Virus record (IMG/VR): IMGVR_UViG_3300042355_000114
Location: 1-25,493 of that record
DNA length: 25,493 nt
Strand: one strand, 5' to 3'
Source of the DNA: a virus
The position numbers and the translations under genes were made by a program. Positions within the stretch are counted from its first letter, which is position 1. Each line of letters opens with the position of its first letter. Under the pieces are notes generated by a model. It saw only the letters and a list, made by a program, of their open reading frames with translations, made no database searches and was not told the DNA's origin. Shown here piece by piece: positions 1-7,185 of this stretch.

Positions 1-6
1 TTCCTT
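1..6 (-). promoter_or_regulatory. Ribosome binding site of the next gene past the left edge
   Basis: Read on the minus strand the first six bases are AAGGAA, a good Shine-Dalgarno core, lying just after the scaffold stop codon. The gene it serves starts outside the window. In P22-type head modules the gene after the scaffold is the major coat protein, so that is the expected product; this is inference from gene order. Confidence 0.5.
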
Positions 7-16
7 AGAAAATAAA

Positions 17-754
17 TTAAAACTTTCGCGCCTGCAACGCTTTCATTTGTCGCGCTCTGTCGGCCTCAATCCACTGGCTGGTCGTCATGGTCTTGATAGA
101 CCGTGGGTCAGTTGTGTCAAAAGACCCAGAACCCACCCCTCGGGCGGTGACTGGTGAAATCGGTTCAGGCGCACCAGAAGTGCGCTTTTGGACGGGGTTC
201 TCGGCTAACCTAGCCTCAAGCCGTCCAATCTCTTTGGCCTGCAAAATAGGCGCTAGTCGAGAAATACGATCTGCCTCTTTCGGATTTGAGCCAAGGTGAT
301 AAACCAAGTCAGGCCCAATGTCCGACGATTGAATCGTCTGTGCCATCACGGTTGTAATCTTCAGGCTGGGGTTGTAGGCAACTTGTTCAAAGTCGCTGTA
401 CTTAGCCCTAGCCGTTTCTTCACGCTCGTGATACCCATCAAGAATCTCAGCTTGCTGTTTCTGGAGTTCCCGCTGCTCAATCAGTTTGTAAGCCTTGGCC
501 TCTGCGTAAGCATCAACCGACTCAAACTGATCTTGCGGAGGTAAGTCCACTGCCACTGCTGGCGCAGGCTGTCGCTCTCGTTCCCACTTTCGCTGCTCTC
601 TTGCGAGGCGTTTACCAATAGCGGCGTCAAGTTCCTCTTGCGAGAATGTTTTAGCTGCTACTTCCGGCGTTTCAACTACAGGTTCTGGAGTAACCGCCGT
701 GGTTTCCAGTTCCGGCGCGGGGGCTAATTCCGCTACTTGCTCTACTTCTGACAT
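17..754 (-). CDS. Capsid assembly scaffolding protein (putative)
   Basis: A 245-residue, very hydrophilic protein. Residues 1-35 are an acidic, Pro/Glu/Val-rich disordered stretch; residues 36-62 (FSQEELDAAIGKRLAREQRK) and about 85-120 are charged helices likely to form coiled coil; the C-terminus (about 224-245) is a basic amphipathic helix ending in QARKF. A small basic C-terminal helix that binds coat protein is the known feature of P22-type scaffolds, and scaffold sits immediately before coat in that module. P22 gp8 is 303 residues, so this one is short. The start is supported by AGGA a few bases upstream of the ATG. Scaffold is called from composition, helix pattern and gene order, not from a sequence match I can prove. 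It would act inside the procapsid, nucleating coat assembly and then leaving. Confidence 0.68.
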   Translation of the reverse strand: MSEVEQVAELAPAPELETTAVTPEPVVETPEVAAKTFSQEELDAAIGKRLAREQRKWERERQPAPAVAVDLPPQDQFESVDAYAEAKAYKLIEQRELQKQQAEILDGYHEREETARAKYSDFEQVAYNPSLKITTVMAQTIQSSDIGPDLVYHLGSNPKEADRISRLAPILQAKEIGRLEARLAENPVQKRTSGAPEPISPVTARGVGSGSFDTTDPRSIKTMTTSQWIEADRARQMKALQARKF

Positions 755-797
755 TTTTGAATCCTAAGATTCCCTGGTCATTGGGCCAGTACAAACA

Positions 798-1142
798 TTA
801 TAGTCCTTGTCCAGGAGTGATGTAAAGAGTCGTGGACGATGCCGCTGTTGCGGTAAAGAATGAGGTCGGCGGGAAGTTGAACACTTCCACGGCCCCAGCT
901 ACAATAGGGATGCCGTTGCCGGTGGTGGTGACTGCTGCGGCATTGGTAACCGCAATAGCCGCCGTTGCACCAACACCTAAGAAGGCGGTTACCGACCCCA
1001 CGTTGACCACTCGGTACTGGTTGGTGGGCGGTGTGACTGCCGTAAAAGTCGGCAGAATCTGCACGGCTGTTGGAGCGCTTGAATTAGCGGTCACTACAAC
1101 GGTTGGGCCGTTTGGAAAAAATGCGGATTGTTCGTTAGCCAT
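798..1142 (-). CDS. Small beta-rich probable virion protein, function unknown
   Basis: This is a 114-residue product beginning MANEQSAFFPNG. An in-frame upstream ATG exists at 1211, but the start at 1142 has AAGGAG seven bases ahead of it and avoids a long overlap with the preceding gene, so it is preferred. The sequence is dominated by Thr, Ala, Val and Gly in alternating hydrophobic pattern, with almost no charged residues, which suggests a compact beta-sandwich such as a head decoration or fibre-associated protein. It lies between the tailspike block and the scaffold. I remember similar short proteins in phages with this type of head module but cannot assign a role. It begins two bases after the upstream 81-residue gene ends. 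Confidence 0.6.
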   Translation of the reverse strand: MANEQSAFFPNGPTVVVTANSSAPTAVQILPTFTAVTPPTNQYRVVNVGSVTAFLGVGATAAIAVTNAAAVTTTGNGIPIVAGAVEVFNFPPTSFFTATAASSTTLYITPGQGL

Positions 1143-1143
1143 C

Positions 1144-1389
1144 TCAAACTCCTTGTGCAGCTTGTGCCGCCTTGTAAGCCGCAACCACAGCCGCCGTATG
1201 CGTTGCAGCACAGATGGCCTTCACACGGGCGTCCTGCTTGCTGTAGTCATCGCCAGGGGCAACGACATGGCGGTGGAAGTTGCCACTGATCTGTTTGCCA
1301 TCTTCCATGATGGCGGTTTTGGTGCGAACTTGCACATTGCCGTTTTCAACAACTTCAATCAGATCAACAGAGATAACTTTTTCTAACAT
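1144..1389 (-). CDS. Conserved small phage protein, function unknown
   Basis: The gene encodes 81 residues. The N-terminal half (residues 3-45) reads as short beta strands around ENGNVQVRTKTAIMEDGKQI; the C-terminal half is an Ala-rich helix ending in KAAQAAQGV. The composition and the HRHVVAPGDD motif resemble a family I recall from many phages of Betaproteobacteria, always annotated as hypothetical. There is no signal peptide or membrane segment. It sits in the head-gene block between the 99-residue protein and the beta-rich protein, so a structural or assembly role is possible, but nothing in the sequence shows it. Confidence 0.6.
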   Translation of the reverse strand: MLEKVISVDLIEVVENGNVQVRTKTAIMEDGKQISGNFHRHVVAPGDDYSKQDARVKAICAATHTAAVVAAYKAAQAAQGV

Positions 1390-1432
1390 GATGCTTTCCT
1401 AGTATGACCCAAGAATCCACTTGGGCTTTGGT

Positions 1433-1732
1433 TTAACAATCGGTTGCGCCAGCGAATTCTGGCAAGGTTTTCAGGTAAGCATATGTCTGAGCAATAAAAT
1501 TGCCGCTGTCCATGCTTGGAGCAAAATTGTAGTCTTTGCGCATTAAATGTTCGCCCGTCGTTTCGTCTTTGAAAGTGACAGCAGCTTTGATGTTTGCCTT
1601 GTCACCAGCCACAGACTCTACTTTGATGTACAACGGTGGCGTGGTTATTGTGGTTTCGCCTGTTTTAACGACAATGCCAACACTAGAAATAAAACCAACG
1701 CCAAAAATTACAAGTGATTTTTTAAGTGCCAT
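1433..1732 (-). CDS. Hypothetical protein following the tailspike gene
   Basis: A 99-residue protein, starting MALKKSLVIFGVGFISSVGI, with GGAAAA ahead of the ATG. Residues 5-20 are hydrophobic and follow two lysines, so this could be a short membrane anchor or signal-like segment, or simply a buried strand. The rest looks like a mixed beta-strand domain with a repeated Lys/Thr/Glu pattern and ends in a Cys. It has the AT-rich composition of the tailspike gene just upstream in the operon, which suggests that it arrived with that module. I do not recognise a family. Confidence 0.5.
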   Translation of the reverse strand: MALKKSLVIFGVGFISSVGIVVKTGETTITTPPLYIKVESVAGDKANIKAAVTFKDETTGEHLMRKDYNFAPSMDSGNFIAQTYAYLKTLPEFAGATDC

Positions 1733-1748
1733 AATTTTTTCCTTTAAT

Positions 1749-3221
1749 TTATATTGCAGTTTTACCGTGTGCCACTAGCACTTCAATAACTAAATCTGAC
1801 CCTGTTGGAGAAAAGCCAGCAGAAGTGTTTAGATCAACTGAAAGCGTACTACCAGCAGCAACAGAATATTTTAAAATATCTGTTCCAGAAAATACTTGGT
1901 TTGCTGTTTGTACAGGCACAGTCGGAAATGATAATTCTGCAAGAGCAGAACCATTCACTTTTGTTGAATAGTAAAAATTGCCCGCAGAAATAGTGTTGGT
2001 GTAATAGGAATTAACCCCAATAACTTTTCCTGTTGTTGGCATTATGTACAACCCGCCAGAAATTGCAGCCTCAGTTGGCATTGGGCTATATGCAGTATTA
2101 GCGGCAACTGCTTTTTGAACAAATCTATACGAAATTACATTTTTATCTGTTTGCGAAACTTTAGGGTAAAAATTTGTTCCCAACAGCCCGCCAATAAGCA
2201 TTGCTGCGGGAAAAGAACACCCGTTAATTAACAAAACCCCAGTAGACGTTACAGCAACCTGTGAGGTGTTAAAAAGTAACGGAGCTACATTAGTTGTGCT
2301 AAATCGGCAATTTAAAAGCGTTAATTTATTAACGCCAGACCCTTGCCCGAAAAATGTTTGCCTCGCATATCCAGCAAAAGAGCAACCATCAAATATAACT
2401 GCGCTGTCTGTCGTGGCACTTGATTCTAAAACGCAATCTAACGTGTTGTTGGCTTCAAAATAGCAATCATTAAAATTAGAAATCATGAATGAAGAGGTAA
2501 CGACACCAGTATCGCACGCCTCAAAAATACAATTTTCAAAATTAAATTGGTAATCTAAATTTGCTCCATAGCGGCAATAATGAAAATAGCAATTTCTAAA
2601 AACAGTTGTTGTTGCTGGGTCATTTAAGTAACCAAGTCCTGCTGCCAAACCATTTCCTAAATAGTCAACCGTTGGGCCTACGCTTCCAGGGCCATTGCCG
2701 CTAATTTCAATTTGCTGGTAAATGTTATCTATGCCAGAGCTTACTAGCAAACCAGTATTGGCAAATCCTTTTTGACCATAAATGGATATGTTGTTAAAGT
2801 ACCCACCATACGAATGCCAAACCCGCATAGCGGTTAAAGTGTTAGTGTCAGTCTGAATTCTGATGTTTTCGATGCGAGTGTTATAGATATTTGTTCCATT
2901 GACAGTAGGCGCAACACCAACATCTAGGGCTTTGTCTGTGCCATAGTATCGGATAATTGGGCCTTTGCCAGTAGTATCTGTACCCAAAGGAATTGAGCCA
3001 AGCCCACGGATACTTGTTCCGCTTACTGTGACAGTTAGCGGCGCTGTTGTTCTATAAATTCCTGATGGAATTTGAATTTCAATTCCGTTGGCTGCGCCAT
3101 AATTAATGGCTGCTTGAATAGCCGTTGTACTATCTGCAACCCCTGCAGGATCAGCACCGTAATCAAGCACATTTACTGGCGAACCAGTAATCATTGAATA
3201 TGAGGCTTTTGTCAACGACAT
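1749..3221 (-). CDS. Tailspike with right-handed beta-helix (pectate-lyase superfamily fold)
   Basis: The product is 490 residues. The segment at about residues 16-40 (VNVLDYGADPAGVADSTTAI) is the entry motif of the pectate-lyase/glycosyl-hydrolase-28-like beta-helix superfamily found in phage tailspikes and depolymerases. After it come repeated short strands with N, D, G and F at turns (for example NFENCIFEAC and NFNDCYFEAN), each about 20-25 residues, as expected for stacked coils of a beta-helix. The last 130 residues form a separate beta-rich domain suited to trimerisation or receptor binding. It would bind and perhaps cleave a surface polysaccharide. AAGGA precedes the ATG. The gene is clearly more AT-rich than portal or TerL, and it lacks its own head-binding domain, which is encoded separately at 3850-4308. 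Enzyme specificity and catalytic residues cannot be read from the sequence. Confidence 0.8.
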   Translation of the reverse strand: MSLTKASYSMITGSPVNVLDYGADPAGVADSTTAIQAAINYGAANGIEIQIPSGIYRTTAPLTVTVSGTSIRGLGSIPLGTDTTGKGPIIRYYGTDKALDVGVAPTVNGTNIYNTRIENIRIQTDTNTLTAMRVWHSYGGYFNNISIYGQKGFANTGLLVSSGIDNIYQQIEISGNGPGSVGPTVDYLGNGLAAGLGYLNDPATTTVFRNCYFHYCRYGANLDYQFNFENCIFEACDTGVVTSSFMISNFNDCYFEANNTLDCVLESSATTDSAVIFDGCSFAGYARQTFFGQGSGVNKLTLLNCRFSTTNVAPLLFNTSQVAVTSTGVLLINGCSFPAAMLIGGLLGTNFYPKVSQTDKNVISYRFVQKAVAANTAYSPMPTEAAISGGLYIMPTTGKVIGVNSYYTNTISAGNFYYSTKVNGSALAELSFPTVPVQTANQVFSGTDILKYSVAAGSTLSVDLNTSAGFSPTGSDLVIEVLVAHGKTAI

Positions 3222-3232
3222 AACTTGTCCTT

Positions 3233-3841
3233 TTACACTTGGTAAATTATTGTTGCATAAACAATAGAACTAGATAAGTCTACGTTCGTTGCCCCAGCGG
3301 TTGCGTTATTTTTATCGAAGATGAACGTTGTTACGCCAGCCCCAGCATAAATACCGCGCATAGTAATTACAGCAGTAGTTGCAGCAATGTAGCCTTGAAC
3401 GGTTGCGCTTCCGTAACTTCCAGATGTAAAAGGCAACCCGCCAACAATAGCAGTAAGAATGCTTGCCGTTACGGGGTAAGTAATAGCCATGTTGCAAGTA
3501 ACCAATCGCCCAATTTTTGTGTATGTTGCGCCGTTAATTCCTAAAGTTAATCCAGCACCAGATTGATCGCTAGGTGTCCAAGTGCCTTCCTCATAGTCAG
3601 CCAGCAACTCGCTAGTCATGCCAGCAGGATGGCTGGTAATAGAAAAGTCAATGCCTTTGCCAGATGTGCCAATAACTAGGTTGCCAGTGGATAGGGTAAC
3701 GTCGCCCGACAGCGTAGGCGAGGCAGACAGTACCGTGTTGCCAGTGCCTGTGCTGGTGGTAACGCCTGTACCGCCGTTAGCTACTGGTAATGTGCCTGTA
3801 ATCCTGCTGGCGTTAATGACTGAATTTGCTACTTTTAACAT
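3233..3841 (-). CDS. Tail fibre / appendage protein with ANGGTG repeat motif
   Basis: This 202-residue protein opens with residues 12-35 reading RITGTLPVANGGTGVTTSTG, the short motif that recurs in phage tail-fibre shafts just before the distal domain. Residues 80-95 (LLADYEEGTWTP) are another signature often seen in small fibre or collar-like tip proteins. The remaining 100 residues are Ile/Val/Thr-rich beta strands that could form a jelly-roll-like tip. AGGA stands upstream of the ATG. It lies between the head-binding-domain gene and the beta-helix gene, and the three probably build one host-recognition structure. Composition is intermediate between the GC-rich head genes and the AT-rich tailspike. 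Confidence 0.68.
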   Translation of the reverse strand: MLKVANSVINASRITGTLPVANGGTGVTTSTGTGNTVLSASPTLSGDVTLSTGNLVIGTSGKGIDFSITSHPAGMTSELLADYEEGTWTPSDQSGAGLTLGINGATYTKIGRLVTCNMAITYPVTASILTAIVGGLPFTSGSYGSATVQGYIAATTAVITMRGIYAGAGVTTFIFDKNNATAGATNVDLSSSIVYATIIYQV

Positions 3842-3849
3842 GGCGATTC

Positions 3850-4308
3850 CTAGTTGTAAACAACTTCAATGATGGATGTGTCGGGCGGTGCTTCGGTAAA
3901 CGTTACCGTGCCGCTAGTGACCGTATAAGTGTTGCGGTTTTGGTAGACGCCGTTGATGTAGATGGCAGTAAAACCATTGACCACCGAGAAAGCAGTTGTT
4001 GTTCCGTCACCCGTAGCATTAGAGGCAAAAGTGCTGCCGTTAATGTTGTCTACCGTCCAGATTAACACGCCTACGCTGGTGTAAAGGGCAAACTTGTAGA
4101 TGCCACCTTCTAGCCACACATTGGCCTCGCCACGGCTGTCCAAGACAATGGGGTTAGTGTTAGCGCTGACGCCAGTGGAATCGGTGTAGGTGGCTAATGG
4201 TGTAGTCGAGCCAGCTTCGTAGGTGTACAGCAGCCCACCGGCCAAAGGTGCGCCGTTGGCATCAAAGAATTGCAGCTTGGGCGTGGGGGATAGTGATGTG
4301 GTAGCCAT
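3850..4308 (-). CDS. Stand-alone tailspike N-terminal (virion-attachment) domain protein
   Basis: A 152-residue protein. Residues 8-90 carry the pattern LQFFDANGAPLAGGLLYTYE, then TYTDSTG, NPIVLDSRGEANVW and WTVDNI, which in many phages forms the N-terminal domain of tail fibres and tailspikes that anchors the fibre to the virion. Residues 95-152 continue as a small beta domain (FTEAPPDTSIIEVVYN at the end). Usually this domain is fused to the receptor-binding part; here it ends and separate genes follow. It starts two bases after the portal stop, with AAGG upstream. The likely role is an adaptor joining the tail to the 490-residue spike. Confidence 0.68.
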   Translation of the reverse strand: MATTSLSPTPKLQFFDANGAPLAGGLLYTYEAGSTTPLATYTDSTGVSANTNPIVLDSRGEANVWLEGGIYKFALYTSVGVLIWTVDNINGSTFASNATGDGTTTAFSVVNGFTAIYINGVYQNRNTYTVTSGTVTFTEAPPDTSIIEVVYN

Positions 4309-4309
4309 A

Positions 4310-6490
4310 TTACATACCTTGGTTTGGTGGCGGCATTATTTCAGGTGGCATCATCATTTCCTGCGGCTCCATTGGCATAGAACTCATCAGATCACCGCTG
4401 GTAATCATGCCTTGCACAGTACCCAGCACAATCTCTTGTATCTGGTCAGGCGTCATGGCAGCGGCCATTGCGGTCATGCGTTTGGTTTCTACATCGTAGG
4501 CTTTAACCTCAGAGTCAAACCGCTTGATCTCCAAAGTCTGCGCTTCCATTGACTCTTGGACGTTTTGCAGCATTTCTTGCATCTGCTGCATTTCCTGCCC
4601 CATTGCCTGCATCTGCATATTGGCAGCTTGCAGGGCTGGGTCTTCATCGTCGCTCAAGAGTTTGGGGTCAATGGTCTTAGCCAGCCGTTTAGCTAACTCA
4701 TCTGCCCCAGGCCAATCCATTGCCTTAACAAACAAGTCGCCTGCAATCTGCATAAGCGCCGGGTTGCCTTGCAGCAGTTGGGCCATTTCTTCTCGTGTCT
4801 CTTGGCGTCTGGTGCTGTAGCTGGGGCCGGTCGTCACCACCACATCGTACTTGCCAACATTGGGGTTGTAGATTTTGTCAATCTCAATGCCTTCTTGATT
4901 GACGATCCGCTTGACCGGCATCTCTTGCGACGGGTCAATCTTTGCCATCTCAGTATCGCCGTCCTCACCAATGATTCGGGCAATACGCTGGGTATCGTAG
5001 ATTTTGGGGATCATGTCCACCAGTTGCCGGGTCACATAGCGTATGGCACGGGCTAAGTTGTCAACATAGTGATAGGTTCCAACGTCACCCTCGCGCTGAC
5101 GGGCTAGGATGGCCTTGCCGCTGCGCTCGTTACCGCCCATGCCCAGACTAGCGTTGTACTGCCCGGTTGCGGCTTTAATGTCTTCAGATGCCCCCGATTT
5201 GGCTTGCAAAAGGCCACTAGAGGCCATCGGAGGCTGGGCACGTTGTGGCAGTGGCAGAGTAGCGCCAGCGCCATCAGTCACATCTGGGTTGACCTCAAGG
5301 TAGGGCCAGTTGGTGGTGTTGGCTGTCTTCCACTGAGTCTCGTACCCCTCGAACTGCCCACCGTAGCCAATAAACGGAGCCTTGGGCGCCAGGGCCAGCA
5401 TCTCAGCTTCCTGGCTCACCCAATAGTTGTACATCCGCTGGGCGTCCTTGGCATTCCGCACCAAACCCGAGACATAAATCTGCCCGTTGACCTCAAACTC
5501 ATTGCCCACCACCCGCACAATGGGGATGTACTTACCCGCCCAATCGCGCTTCTCCAGCACCTCGTAACCGTTGGTCTTGACCCAGCAAACCTTTTCCCGC
5601 TGCGAAATCCGAGTCTTTAACGGCTTGCCGTAAAGCATCTTAAGTTGCTTGTCATCAGGCGTGTTATTAAACGCCGTGATGTTGTTGGGGTACAGGTTGA
5701 GTGTCTCGGCCTTGTACTCCCGATAAAAGTACTCCGCAATCCGGACAGTCTCATCGCGCAGCCATTGCTGTAGGTCTTGATCGCCAATCCCAAGGGACTG
5801 CAAACTACTGATAGGCGCAGCGTCTGGGTACAGGCGCTCGTACTCGTCTTTCGGTACATCGTCAGTGACAAAGCACCACCGCGCATCCGCACCGCATGGG
5901 TCTTGGATTGCAGGATCCATGTAGACCGAGAATGAGTTGCGAATTCGGCCAATCTTGAGTTCCTGGTCAAAGCTGTTCTCATCGCAGTACTCAGTTAGTA
6001 CCCGAATGTAGCCTTCGCCATAGGTAACCTGGTTCTCGCAGGCGGTTGCGTAGGCAATGTCAGCGTCACTGATGTACTCAATGTGCCGCACAATACCGTT
6101 GAATATCTCCGCCATCTCAGGGTCAGCAACGTCATCCGCAGGTATAACTTTGCCGCTGGGCTTGTTGTACCGTTGGTCGTTGGTGACTTGCCGAACGTGC
6201 TGTGGCAGCTTGTTGATAGTCAGGCAGGGACGGGCGTTGATAGTCTGCCCTTGGACGGCCCCGCGAGTCGCCAGTACATCAGCAGGCCACTGCCACTGGT
6301 TGTCTGGACTACCCGCCATAAACCTCAGGTCATCGAGTTCATTGTTGCGCGAGTCGCTAAAGGCATCTATCGCCATCGTCATGCGCGAACGCATGGTGGA
6401 CAGCATATCGCCGTACTCTTTGTCGTCGCCGCCGCCCCCACCAACATCGGCAACCTTGCCAACCTTGTTAATGCCGGTGTAGTCAGCCAT
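4310..6490 (-). CDS. Portal protein, P22 gp1-like
   Basis: The product is 726 residues, essentially the length of P22 portal (725). The N-terminal region (about 35-110) holds RFMAGSPDNQWQW and RPCLTINKLPQHVRQVTNDQ, and residues 140-215 hold the YGEGYIRVLTEY and SVYMDPAIQDPCGADARWCF segments typical of P22-like portals. The C-terminal 100 residues are Met/Gln-rich helix (QAMGQEMQQMQEMLQNVQES), matching the long helical barrel of this family, and finish in a Pro/Met tail. Twelve copies would form the DNA channel at one capsid vertex, where TerL docks during packaging. The start codon shares one base with the stop of the 42-residue gene upstream (TAATG). Identity is confident; what is unusual is that a fibre block, not scaffold, follows it. 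Confidence 0.93.
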   Translation of the reverse strand: MADYTGINKVGKVADVGGGGGDDKEYGDMLSTMRSRMTMAIDAFSDSRNNELDDLRFMAGSPDNQWQWPADVLATRGAVQGQTINARPCLTINKLPQHVRQVTNDQRYNKPSGKVIPADDVADPEMAEIFNGIVRHIEYISDADIAYATACENQVTYGEGYIRVLTEYCDENSFDQELKIGRIRNSFSVYMDPAIQDPCGADARWCFVTDDVPKDEYERLYPDAAPISSLQSLGIGDQDLQQWLRDETVRIAEYFYREYKAETLNLYPNNITAFNNTPDDKQLKMLYGKPLKTRISQREKVCWVKTNGYEVLEKRDWAGKYIPIVRVVGNEFEVNGQIYVSGLVRNAKDAQRMYNYWVSQEAEMLALAPKAPFIGYGGQFEGYETQWKTANTTNWPYLEVNPDVTDGAGATLPLPQRAQPPMASSGLLQAKSGASEDIKAATGQYNASLGMGGNERSGKAILARQREGDVGTYHYVDNLARAIRYVTRQLVDMIPKIYDTQRIARIIGEDGDTEMAKIDPSQEMPVKRIVNQEGIEIDKIYNPNVGKYDVVVTTGPSYSTRRQETREEMAQLLQGNPALMQIAGDLFVKAMDWPGADELAKRLAKTIDPKLLSDDEDPALQAANMQMQAMGQEMQQMQEMLQNVQESMEAQTLEIKRFDSEVKAYDVETKRMTAMAAAMTPDQIQEIVLGTVQGMITSGDLMSSMPMEPQEMMMPPEIMPPPNQGM

Positions 6491-6618
6491 TATTTTTGCG
6501 CCTTCTTTTTGACCGCATACGCTATCGCCACGGCCTGTTTGACAGGCTTGCCTGCCTTGACCTCGGCCCTAATATTGGCTTTAAACGCCGCAGGCGTAGG
6601 TGACTTTTTGAGTGGCAT
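6490..6618 (-). CDS. Tiny basic protein between TerL and portal (42 aa)
   Basis: A 42-codon gene encodes a strongly basic peptide beginning MPLKKSPTPAAFKANIRAEV and ending in AVKKKAQK. The core KANIRAEVKAGKPVKQAVAIA predicts one amphipathic helix with Lys on one face. I remember very similar tiny proteins, with an AGKPxKQAVAIA core, in this exact place in many phage genomes; none has a known role. It lies two bases downstream of the preceding tiny gene, and its stop codon overlaps the portal start, so expression is probably coupled to portal. The high positive charge suggests binding to DNA or to an acidic protein. Confidence 0.72.
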   Translation of the reverse strand: MPLKKSPTPAAFKANIRAEVKAGKPVKQAVAIAYAVKKKAQK

Positions 6619-6620
6619 GG

Positions 6621-6776
6621 CTATTTTTTCTTCGCCGTCTTGGCCGAATTTACAAAATCTTGCTTGCTAGGCGCTGCCTTGCTGCCGACTTTGTTCATCT
6701 TCTCGCCAGAGCCAGCCTTAATACGGGCTTGTTTGGCGTTGATGTTGGCGTAGAGGCCGGGTTTTGAGGTCTTCAT
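6621..6776 (-). CDS. Tiny basic conserved phage protein (51 aa)
   Basis: A 51-residue peptide starting MKTSKPGLYANINAKQARIK and ending FVNSAKTAKKK. The GLYANINAK and AGSGEKMNKVGSKAAP motifs match a small conserved phage family that I recall from many tailed phages, usually between terminase and portal and of unknown function. It is rich in Lys, Ala and Ser with no hydrophobic core, so it is probably disordered or folds on a partner. Its start overlaps the previous gene by four bases (ATGA), indicating translational coupling. Confidence 0.75.
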   Translation of the reverse strand: MKTSKPGLYANINAKQARIKAGSGEKMNKVGSKAAPSKQDFVNSAKTAKKK

Positions 6777-6928
6777 GATTTCTTCCTTGCCATAGGTTTG
6801 TGGAGGCTAGGTTCCATCTTCTTTTCCATAGCGGCATAGGCTTTTTTGCTTGGGGCCATTTTCTTTTCAGCAGCCTCCATTTTTTTGGATTCGCCTTTGC
6901 CAAACGGATTCATTTTCTTTGTAGCCAT
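6773..6928 (-). CDS. Tiny Lys/Met-rich protein (51 aa)
   Basis: This 51-residue peptide runs from MATKKMNPFGKGESKKMEAA to MARKKS. About one residue in four is Lys and one in seven is Met. KKM or KKA recurs (KKMN, KKMEAA, KKMAPSKKA, KKMEPS), giving an imprecise repeat of roughly 8-10 residues that should form a charged helix. The gene precedes the GLYANI protein with an ATGA overlap. I do not know its function; charge and position suggest a nucleic-acid-binding or virion-associated peptide. A different frame covering part of this stretch is also open, but lacks this motif structure and the coupling to its neighbours. Confidence 0.68.
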   Translation of the reverse strand: MATKKMNPFGKGESKKMEAAEKKMAPSKKAYAAMEKKMEPSLHKPMARKKS

Positions 6929-6930
6929 GA

Positions 6931-7185
6931 TTAGCACTTCCATCGTTTAAGGGCTGCTTTAGCACGTTCGCCATCTTTGGCATTCGCCGCTACTGCACCC
7001 ATTCTTGCACAAAATGAATCCTTGCGGCCTTGGTCTGCCTTGGTCTTGGGGTTAGGCGCAGGAGCCTTCAAGTTAGAGCCAGTGGCTGCATTGTAGACAG
7101 CCCTACCCTTGGCAGTCAAACCAGCGCCCTTGGACGTTGGCAGCTTCTCGCCACGCCCAACTGATAGAGATACGTTTTTCTTCAT
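6931..7185 (-). CDS. Small basic DUF6321-like phage protein
   Basis: The product is 84 residues, starting MKKNVSLSVGRGEKLPTSKG. The motifs GRGEKLPTSKGAGLTAKGR, TGSNLKAPAPNPKT and the C-terminal RAKAALKRWKC correspond to a conserved phage family I know as DUF6321, of unknown function. A further in-frame ATG at 7197 would add four residues; the start at 7185 is preferred because it makes the usual ATGA overlap with the TerL stop and has GGGG just upstream. Two Cys (in SFCARMG and the last residue) are conserved in my memory of the family and could bind a metal. It is the first of four consecutive tiny basic genes between terminase and portal. Confidence 0.75.
   Translation of the reverse strand: MKKNVSLSVGRGEKLPTSKGAGLTAKGRAVYNAATGSNLKAPAPNPKTKADQGRKDSFCARMGAVAANAKDGERAKAALKRWKC

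Noticed and set aside
780-797. Small CTGG/CCAG hairpin between scaffold and the preceding gene
   Set aside because: Only four base pairs with no T-run; too weak to call a terminator.
1749-4308. Possible diversity-generating retroelement acting on the tailspike genes
   Set aside because: No reverse transcriptase, no template/variable repeat pair and no Avd-like gene are visible in the window.
6057-6670. Long plus-strand frames (141 and 195 codons) opposite the portal gene
   Set aside because: They are antisense to a certain gene, have no ribosome site and show no domain-like pattern; they follow from portal codon use.
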